A DNA stretch of 5,076 nt from the NCBI GenBank assembly GCA_001798105.1, contig MGRI01000077.1, positions 804 through 5,879 of the forward strand, read 5' to 3'. The first letter of the stretch is position 1, and each line of letters opens with the position of its first letter. The notes under the pieces were generated by a model. It saw only the letters and a list, made by a program, of their open reading frames with translations, was not told where the DNA came from and did not search any database. The position numbers and the translations under genes are program-made. Positions 1 through 4,472 of the stretch are shown here, piece after piece. The stretch comes from Deltaproteobacteria bacterium RIFCSPHIGHO2_02_FULL_40_11 (GTDB taxonomy: Bacteria; Bdellovibrionota; JACOXK01; 2-02-FULL-40-11).

Positions 1-840
1 CTTTTAACGTGGGTTCGAGAAAAGCTTTCTCAAAAAGGCGTTTTACGTCAGCAAAGAGAAGTCGTGCATCGTAAGACAGAAAATTCAATGTATCCCATAG
101 AATTTGTGCCCATTCAATCAGGTCGATTTATGATGGGAGAAAAGGGAGAAAAAGTTAGAGTGATCCTAACAAATTCTTTTGAAATGGCCATATTTCCGGT
201 GACCCAATGGCAATGGTCAATGGTAATGGAAGAGAACCCAGCGTATTTTAGAGATGGGGCTGAGTCCGTTGAACTTAAAATGGGGGGCAAGAAGATACGA
301 ATGCAGCCCAATCATCCTGTGGAGCGGGTAAGCTGGGGGGTGGCGCAGGCGTTTATTAAAAAACTTAACGATTTATCCACAATCGATGCTCCTCTCATTT
401 ATCAAATTATTCCAGATCACACGCCTGGGAAAGTCTATCGGCTTCCAACGGAAGCTCAGTGGGAATATGCAGTTCGGGCCGGGACAAATACATTGTACTC
501 ATTTGGAAATGATGGCGTGCAGCTTAAGGAATTTGCGTGGTTTGTAGAGAATGCACATAAGATGACGCACGCTGTGGGATTAAAGCGCCCCAATCCCTGG
601 GGTCTCTATGACATGCATGGAAATGTGTGGGAGTGGGTTCAGGATAGGTTTCGGCGAAAACTTCAAGGAGGTAAAAATCCAAAAGGTCCAAAAAGATCAA
701 GAGAATATTCTTTCTGTGTTCGGCGTGGGGCTAGTTTTATGTATTATGCATATCCTTGCCAATCCGATAGCAGATCTGGGTGTGATCCAGATAAATGTTC
801 GAGTGATACAGGTTTTCGTTTAGTAAGGACAACAGAATAA
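1..840 (+). CDS. FGE/SUMF1-fold protein, array paralog 1 (5' partial)
   Basis: The frame is open from base 1, and its first residues (LLTWVREKLSQKG...RQQRE) match the end of the helical domain of the next paralog. The real start is therefore upstream, and the internal GTG at 64 is not a start. Visible residues 35-279 form an FGE-sulfatase (SUMF1-like) domain: FVPIQSGRFMMGE, VTQWQW, HPVERVSW, YRLPTEAQWEYAVRAGT, YSFG, WGLYDMHGNVWEW and terminal GFRLVR. True FGE needs Cys at +3 and +8 after the RGGS-like motif. Here (RGAS, Ser245) +3 is Tyr and only +8 is Cys253, so oxidase activity is unlikely. The tail has four Cys (239, 253, 261, 266), unlike its neighbours, possibly forming disulfides. The loop between WEW and RGAS is 17 residues longer than in paralogs 2 and 3 and is Lys/Arg-rich. 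Inferred role: exported binding or scaffold protein; the target is unknown. Confidence 0.93.
   Translation, partial: LLTWVREKLSQKGVLRQQREVVHRKTENSMYPIEFVPIQSGRFMMGEKGEKVRVILTNSFEMAIFPVTQWQWSMVMEENPAYFRDGAESVELKMGGKKIRMQPNHPVERVSWGVAQAFIKKLNDLSTIDAPLIYQIIPDHTPGKVYRLPTEAQWEYAVRAGTNTLYSFGNDGVQLKEFAWFVENAHKMTHAVGLKRPNPWGLYDMHGNVWEWVQDRFRRKLQGGKNPKGPKRSREYSFCVRRGASFMYYAYPCQSDSRSGCDPDKCSSDTGFRLVRTTE
577..636 (+). repeat. Paralog-shared block, copy 1
   Basis: This block matches 1761-1820 in paralog 2: 11 identical bases, one C/T difference at 588, then 48 identical bases (589-636). The 48 bases encode PNPWGLYDMHGNVWEW, the most conserved FGE-fold segment. Identity stops exactly at the end of the WEW codons. 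Third positions are also identical, so this goes beyond protein-level constraint and suggests recent duplication or gene conversion. Confidence 0.9.
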
Positions 841-1976
841 TGGCCCGTGTTTTTAAACTTTTTTATCTTATTTTTATTTTTAATATTTTTGTTTTTTCAA
901 CAAATATTTTTTCAAATTCCTGTGAGACGCTATTGGCAGAGGGGCATCCTGAGGCGCAAAGCGCCGAAGGATCTCCTACAGTATCTCTAATCACCTATCT
1001 TTCCCGTCTCTTGGATGAGCGCTTAATTGGAGATGACCATTTGGTGCGATTCTCTGTGGGCTTAGAACGAGGAGAGGTGGTTAATCCCATTTTGGAAGAA
1101 GACGCCGCGGCTAATTATTCTCTTCTAGTACAGCGTGGCGGGTTAGAACATTTAATTCAATCGGACAAACTGAATCAGGAAATGCTTTTGAGATGGACCC
1201 AAGAAAAACTTTCTGAAAGAGGAATGGTACGGCAGCAAAGAAACGTGATTCACAAGGACACTGAAATTTCAGCTCATCCAATGAACTTTGTGCCCATTCA
1301 AGCGGGTACGTTTATGATGGGTGAAGTGGGCAAGAAAAAGGAAGTTGCTATCAAGGATCCTTATGAGATGTCAGTGTTTTCTATAACTCAATGGCAATGG
1401 GCGATGATTATGGGTGAGAATCCTTCTCATTTTTCAGATGGTTCAGAATCCATTGAAATTGAAATTAGAGGTAGACAGATTCGAATGCAACCCAATCATC
1501 CTGTGGAGAGAGTAAGGTGGGGGGATACGCAAAAATTTATTAAAAAATTGAATGAACTTTCAAAGTTAGATGATGCGTTTATTTATAAAGTTATTTCAGA
1601 TCATCTGAAGGGAAGAAAGTATCGACTTCCAAAAGAAGCAGAATGGGAGCGGGCAGTGAGAGCTGGGACAGATACGGAATATTCATTTGGAGAAGGTCAG
1701 GCGCTTTTAGGGAAATATGCATGGTTTGATGAAAATTCAAATCATGTAACGCATGCCGTAGGATTAAAGCGTCCCAATCCCTGGGGTCTCTATGACATGC
1801 ATGGAAATGTGTGGGAGTGGTGTTTTGAAAACACAGTGGCTGCTGGCCACATTCTTCGCGGGGGGAGTTGGCACCACTTTGGATCTGGATTGCGTTCTGC
1901 CTATTGTGAATATGGTGAGGCTAGGTACCATAGCTCTGATGTGGGCTTTCGCATTGTGAGGGTGAAGTTAAAATGA
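840..1976 (+). CDS. Exported helical-domain plus FGE/SUMF1-fold protein, paralog 2
   Basis: The start ATG overlaps the previous stop (TAATG), with AAGGA at 825-829 ten bases upstream, implying translational coupling. Residues 1-25 are a very Phe/Ile-rich signal peptide (probable cleavage near IFS-NSC). C28 begins the conserved CE(T/A/M)LLAE motif. Residues 35-45 are the repeat-derived linker. Residues 46-142 are a helical domain I do not recognise (YLSRLLDE, GLERGEVVNPI, RGGLEHLI, LSERGMVRQQR). Residues 149-374 are the FGE fold: FVPIQAGTFMMGE, ITQWQW, HPVERVRW, YRLPKEAEWE, YSFG, WGLYDMHGNVWEW, RGGSW and GFRIVR. After RGGS, +3 is His346 and +8 is Leu351, so the FGE catalytic Cys pair is absent. 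Likely a periplasmic or secreted binding protein; ligand unknown. Confidence 0.95.
   Translation: MARVFKLFYLIFIFNIFVFSTNIFSNSCETLLAEGHPEAQSAEGSPTVSLITYLSRLLDERLIGDDHLVRFSVGLERGEVVNPILEEDAAANYSLLVQRGGLEHLIQSDKLNQEMLLRWTQEKLSERGMVRQQRNVIHKDTEISAHPMNFVPIQAGTFMMGEVGKKKEVAIKDPYEMSVFSITQWQWAMIMGENPSHFSDGSESIEIEIRGRQIRMQPNHPVERVRWGDTQKFIKKLNELSKLDDAFIYKVISDHLKGRKYRLPKEAEWERAVRAGTDTEYSFGEGQALLGKYAWFDENSNHVTHAVGLKRPNPWGLYDMHGNVWEWCFENTVAAGHILRGGSWHHFGSGLRSAYCEYGEARYHSSDVGFRIVRVKLK
946..972 (+). repeat. In-frame mini-palindromic repeat, paralog 2 copy
   Basis: The architecture is ATCCT (946-950), GA, GGCGC (953-957), loop AAA (958-960), GCGCC (961-965), GA, AGGAT (968-972). The outer arms pair 5/5 and the inner stem pairs 5/5, separated by a symmetric GA/GA tandem mismatch. 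It is translated as the variable linker (HPEAQSAEG) between the mature N-terminus and the helical domain. Same orientation and frame as the copy at 4573-4593, but with a stem three base pairs longer, which adds exactly two codons. Confidence 0.8.
1761..1820 (+). repeat. Paralog-shared block, copy 2
   Basis: Partner of 577-636, with 48 contiguous identical bases at 1773-1820. Paralog 3 keeps the same protein motif (residues 319-333) but has many nucleotide differences, so the near-identity is specific to paralogs 1 and 2. Confidence 0.9.
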
Positions 1977-3124
1977 AGATAAAACTGCTTCTTATTTTTA
2001 TTTTCATCTTTGGATTGGAAGCACATGCTGATCTGTGTGAAGCACTATTGGCTGAACCCCGTCCCTCGGGATTCTTCGCACTTCGTGCTCAGAATGACAA
2101 CCCCAGTGCTCAGAATGACAGTGACCCTACCTCCTCTCTCATTGCCTATCTTTCTCGCCTCTTGGATGAGAACTTAATTGGAGATGCACATTTAGAAAGA
2201 TTTGCTGCCGGCCTAGAACAAGGACAAGTTGTAAATCCCATTTCCAAAGAAGAAGCACAGGCTGATTATGCTCTCCTATTACATCATGGTGGATTGGAAC
2301 GTCTAATTTTAGACGCATTAGACCGGGCAATATTTTTATCCTGGGCTCAAAAGAGACTTTCTGAAAGAAGCATAGTGCGTGAGCAAAGGGGGGTTGTTCG
2401 TCAAGATACTGAAGTTCCTTTTTTTCAAATGGAGTTTGTAGAGATTCCAGCGGGGGAATTCATGATGAAAGAAAAAGAAAAACAAGTTAAATCAACAATT
2501 CCAAATCCTTATTTCATAAGCCGATTTCAAACTACACAGTGGCAGTGGGCGATGGTGATGGGAGAAAATCCGTCTCAGTTTAAGGATGGTGCAGAATCCA
2601 TAGAAGTTGAAATCAATGGAAAATTTATTCGTATGCAACCCGATCATCCTATAGAGCGTGTAATTTGGAATGATATTCATAAACTTTTTTTACCCAGGCT
2701 CAATGAACTGTCCAAAAAAGATGACCCTTTAATTTATAGAGTGATTTCAGATCATTTGAAAGGGAAGCGGTACCGATTGCCAACGAACGCTGAATGGGAA
2801 AAAGCAGCCAGAGCGGGGACAGATACAGTGCTTTCATTTGGAGACAGTGAAACATGGCCCCCAGAGTATGGGTGGTTTCGCAAAAACTCAAATCGTCAAA
2901 CTCACGCCGTAGGGTTGAAACTCCCAAATTCATGGGAACTGTATGACATGTACGGAAATGTGTGGGAGTGGACTTCAGATCAGGGATTTGATGGAAGCCG
3001 CATTATGCGTGGTAACAGTGTCGGCGCCATTGCACCCAACCTGAATTATGTCGATCGCTACGACGGCCATCTCAATACCCACAGCGGAGATGTCGGATTT
3101 CGCCTGGTGAGGACAGATGAGTAA
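1973..3124 (+). CDS. Exported helical-domain plus FGE/SUMF1-fold protein, paralog 3
   Basis: The start ATG overlaps the previous stop (ATGA), with GAGGG at 1958-1962 ten bases upstream. MKIKLLLIFIFIFGLEAHA is a clear signal peptide with an AHA cleavage site. C22 is the only Cys in the whole protein. Residues 29-51 are a long linker made of an inverted repeat copy plus a partial second copy. Residues 52-146 are the unrecognised helical domain (YLSRLLDENLIGDAHL, HHGGLERLI, LSERSIVREQR). Residues 155-380 are the FGE fold: FVEIPAGEFMM, TTQWQW, HPIERVIW, YRLPTNAEWEKAARAGT, LSFG, WELYDMYGNVWEW and GFRLVR. The usual RGGSW is RGNSV here, and there is no Cys in the tail, so FGE catalysis is excluded. 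The 3' tail is clearly more GC-rich than the body of the gene (see findings). Last gene of the coupled set before the convergent ATPase gene. Confidence 0.95.
   Translation: MKIKLLLIFIFIFGLEAHADLCEALLAEPRPSGFFALRAQNDNPSAQNDSDPTSSLIAYLSRLLDENLIGDAHLERFAAGLEQGQVVNPISKEEAQADYALLLHHGGLERLILDALDRAIFLSWAQKRLSERSIVREQRGVVRQDTEVPFFQMEFVEIPAGEFMMKEKEKQVKSTIPNPYFISRFQTTQWQWAMVMGENPSQFKDGAESIEVEINGKFIRMQPDHPIERVIWNDIHKLFLPRLNELSKKDDPLIYRVISDHLKGKRYRLPTNAEWEKAARAGTDTVLSFGDSETWPPEYGWFRKNSNRQTHAVGLKLPNSWELYDMYGNVWEWTSDQGFDGSRIMRGNSVGAIAPNLNYVDRYDGHLNTHSGDVGFRLVRTDE
2071..2095 (-). repeat. In-frame mini-palindromic repeat, paralog 3 copy, inverted
   Basis: On the + strand: ATTCT, TC, GCAC (2078-2081), loop TTC, GTGC (2085-2088), TC, AGAAT. 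Its reverse complement reads ATTCT-GA-GCAC-GAA-GTGC-GA-AGAAT, the same architecture as the copies in paralogs 2 and 4 but in the opposite orientation. The arms pair 5/5 and the stem 4/4. It is translated as part of the linker between signal peptide and helical domain (GFFALRAQND). Confidence 0.8.
2106..2120 (-). repeat. Partial second repeat copy
   Basis: These 15 bases (GTGCTCAGAATGACA) are identical to 2085-2099, offset by exactly 21 bases (7 codons), and give the repeated peptide AQND...AQND. It is the right half of the palindromic element without its left arm, so a duplicated or eroded second copy kept in frame. Confidence 0.7.
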
Positions 3125-3129
3125 CTCTT

Positions 3130-4305
3130 TTATGTTTGAATCAGCCCAATCTCCTTGAGTCCCTGTTCCCAGGGAAGAATTTCTACAGATCCCATTTTTC
3201 TAGGCGTAGATTCTTGACATAAAACATAAGGTTTGGAATTTGGGATATCTCGAGCTAGGTTTGATAAATTTGTGATATCCGATTCTATAATATTGGATGA
3301 TGATTTTATTTCTATAAGGAGGATAGGGATTCCTGGTTTGCTCAGGATGATATCGATTTCAGCATCATCTTTTGTTCGGAGATAGGATAATTTATAATCT
3401 TTTTTTAATAGCGTGTTAAGTCTATAAATTTCCAAAATAATAAAATGTTCAAAACATTCACCATAAAATCCGGTCCCGGGGGTAGGTATTTGATCTAGCG
3501 AACCTTCAAGTGCTTTTTTAATACCAATATCAAAGAAATAAAATTTGGGAGCTTGTCGTTGCCGTTTCCGAACGGATTGATGCCATCCTTCTAATTGGAA
3601 GCCTATAAGTGTATCCTCCAAAATATCAAAATAATTTTTTATCGTACTCCAATCCACGCCAATGTCTTTTTCAATTTTATGATAGTTTATAATTTTACCA
3701 TTCATTTGGGCAGCAATGGGCAGAAACTTTCTAAACGGGGTTAGTTTGCGAATCCATTGTTCAGCCTGAATTTCATTCTGAACGTATGTGAGGGCATACG
3801 CGCTTAGAAAATCTTTTTTTTCCTGTGGATGGTGTAAGTCAAATACATGTGGGAGTGACCCATAACTTAAGACGGATTTTAGATCAAAATCAGCCCCCAG
3901 CTCACCGTGTGTTAATGGGAAGAGATGTTCTATGAATGCTCTGCCTGCTAATAGATTTACCCCCTTTTGTTTCAGACGTCTTGCGCTAGAACCACTGAGG
4001 GCAAACTTAAGCTTTTTATCTTCAATGAGCATATGAACGTAATTGAGTAGAGCTGGGCACTTTTGTACTTCATCCACAATGATCCAATTCAATTTTGGTT
4101 GCTTTTCAAGCGCACTCAAAATTTGTTCTTTAAAACGTTGCGGTTGCGTCAAAAATAGATTTTCAATGGCAGGATCCAGAAGATCGAAATAAAGCACGTT
4201 TTCTTTCAAAAAATGACCCTTAAGCCATGTAGATTTGCCTGTTCCACGGGCTCCAAATAAGAAAAAACTTGAATGATTTGAAGGAGATAAAAGTCTTCTG
4301 AACAT
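3130..4305 (-). CDS. DUF4143-type AAA+ ATPase with C-terminal PD-(D/E)XK-like region
   Basis: This 391-residue protein has the usual length and layout of the AAA_14/DUF4143 family. Walker A is GARGTGKS (residues 18-25), Walker B is WIIVDEVQ (74-81), a sensor-like SGSS is at 104-107, and LLAGRAF (118-124) fits the family's arginine region. A winged-helix-like segment spans about 206-241 (INYHKIEKDIGVDWSTIKNY). The C-terminal part has E286, D318 in AEIDIIL, and E332/K334 in IEIKSS, a pattern like PD-(D/E)XK nucleases. The start MFRRLL is typical for the family. It converges on paralog 3 with a 5-bp gap and is divergent from paralog 4, so it splits the array. The cellular role of this family is poorly defined; such genes are often isolated and appear horizontally mobile (general recollection). 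No link to the FGE-fold proteins is shown beyond position. Confidence 0.95.
   Translation of the reverse strand: MFRRLLSPSNHSSFFLFGARGTGKSTWLKGHFLKENVLYFDLLDPAIENLFLTQPQRFKEQILSALEKQPKLNWIIVDEVQKCPALLNYVHMLIEDKKLKFALSGSSARRLKQKGVNLLAGRAFIEHLFPLTHGELGADFDLKSVLSYGSLPHVFDLHHPQEKKDFLSAYALTYVQNEIQAEQWIRKLTPFRKFLPIAAQMNGKIINYHKIEKDIGVDWSTIKNYFDILEDTLIGFQLEGWHQSVRKRQRQAPKFYFFDIGIKKALEGSLDQIPTPGTGFYGECFEHFIILEIYRLNTLLKKDYKLSYLRTKDDAEIDIILSKPGIPILLIEIKSSSNIIESDITNLSNLARDIPNSKPYVLCQESTPRKMGSVEILPWEQGLKEIGLIQT
3160..3184 (+). terminator. Possible weak terminator for the paralog 1-3 operon
   Basis: TCCCTG (3160-3165), loop TTCC, CAGGGA (3170-3175) is a perfect 6-bp hairpin 36 bases after the paralog 3 stop, followed by a poor T-tract (AGAATTTCT). 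It lies inside the 3' end of the convergent ATPase gene, where any terminator would have to be given the 5-bp gap. The weak T-tract makes this tentative. Confidence 0.25.
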
Positions 4306-4311
4306 GCCCTT

Positions 4312-4328
4312 AAAATGTACGCCATTTT
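4312..4328. promoter_or_regulatory. Inverted repeat over the ATPase -10 region
   Basis: AAAATG (4312-4317), five-base centre TACGC, CATTTT (4323-4328): perfect 6-bp arms overlapping the -10 hexamer and part of the spacer of the candidate promoter. The position suits a repressor operator. The arms are short and AT-rich, so chance is possible. Confidence 0.25.
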
Positions 4329-4342
4329 CAGGGTTTAGTCAA
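4314..4342 (-). promoter_or_regulatory. Candidate sigma-70 promoter for the ATPase gene
   Basis: On the - strand, TTGACT (4342-4337, 5/6 to consensus), a 17-bp spacer, then TACATT (4319-4314, 4/6). Only 8 bases separate the -10 from the ATG, so transcription would begin at or within a base or two of the start codon. This predicts a leaderless or almost leaderless mRNA. The AAGGG next to the ATG is too close to act as a normal ribosome binding site. Confidence 0.45.
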
Positions 4343-4396
4343 TTAAAGACGCAGGAAGGTCCTTTAAAAAATTAAAACTTAAATCAAATCAGGAAG

Positions 4397-4425
4397 TTGC
4401 AAGTTGGATCTTTGTAATGTAAAAA
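4397..4425 (+). promoter_or_regulatory. Weak candidate promoter for paralog 4
   Basis: TTGCAA (4397-4402), 17-bp spacer, TAAAAA (4420-4425), each 4/6 to consensus, about 50 bases before the TTG start. The AT-rich stretch at 4364-4390 could act as an upstream element. Other weak hexamer pairs can be drawn in the same stretch, so the exact site is uncertain. Some promoter is expected, since paralog 4 is cut off from the upstream operon by an opposing gene. Confidence 0.25.
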
Positions 4426-4459
4426 AGAATACTTTTTAAGTCCCCTCTCTGACTTTTTT

Positions 4460-4466
4460 AAGGAAG
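4460..4466 (+). promoter_or_regulatory. Ribosome binding site deciding the TTG start of paralog 4
   Basis: AAGGAAG ends 6 bases before TTG 4473-4475. No ATG or GTG start lies in this frame between the stop at 4437-4439 and the signal-peptide sequence. The TTG gives MRRLLFVAIS..., a normal signal-peptide beginning, so TTG is the best start. Confidence 0.7.
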
Positions 4467-4472
4467 TTTATT

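Noticed and set aside
859..915. T6 runs and a 15-base repeat of TTTTTTCAA in the paralog 2 signal peptide as a contingency locus
   Set aside because: The runs are short and explained by Phe/Ile-rich signal peptide coding; the 15-base period keeps the frame.
114..2933. Antisense open frames at 114-311, 2139-2330, 2492-2680 and 2700-2933
   Set aside because: They lie opposite strongly conserved FGE-fold coding sequence, have no recognisable motifs and are not conserved among the paralogs.
724..3109. Active diversity-generating retroelement with these tails as variable repeats
   Set aside because: No reverse transcriptase, template repeat or shared 3' homology block is visible. The GFR(L/I)V codons differ between paralogs at silent sites, and differences in the tails are not limited to adenine-derived positions. 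The position and length match remains worth noting.
724..3109. Functional formylglycine-generating enzymes
   Set aside because: The Cys pair at +3 and +8 after RGGS is absent from paralogs 2 and 3, and only the second is present in paralog 1.
3782..3799. Hairpin CGTATG-TGAGGG-CATACG
   Set aside because: It is a perfect 6-bp stem but lies inside well-conserved ATPase coding sequence with no T-tract and no related copy, so it is probably chance.
4422..4462. Attenuator-like alternative pairing in the paralog 4 leader (AAAAAG with either CTTTTT run; near-repeat ACTTTTTAAG / ACTTTTTTAAG)
   Set aside because: The stems are almost only A-T pairs in an AT-rich leader and there is no leader peptide or G-C-rich terminator stem.
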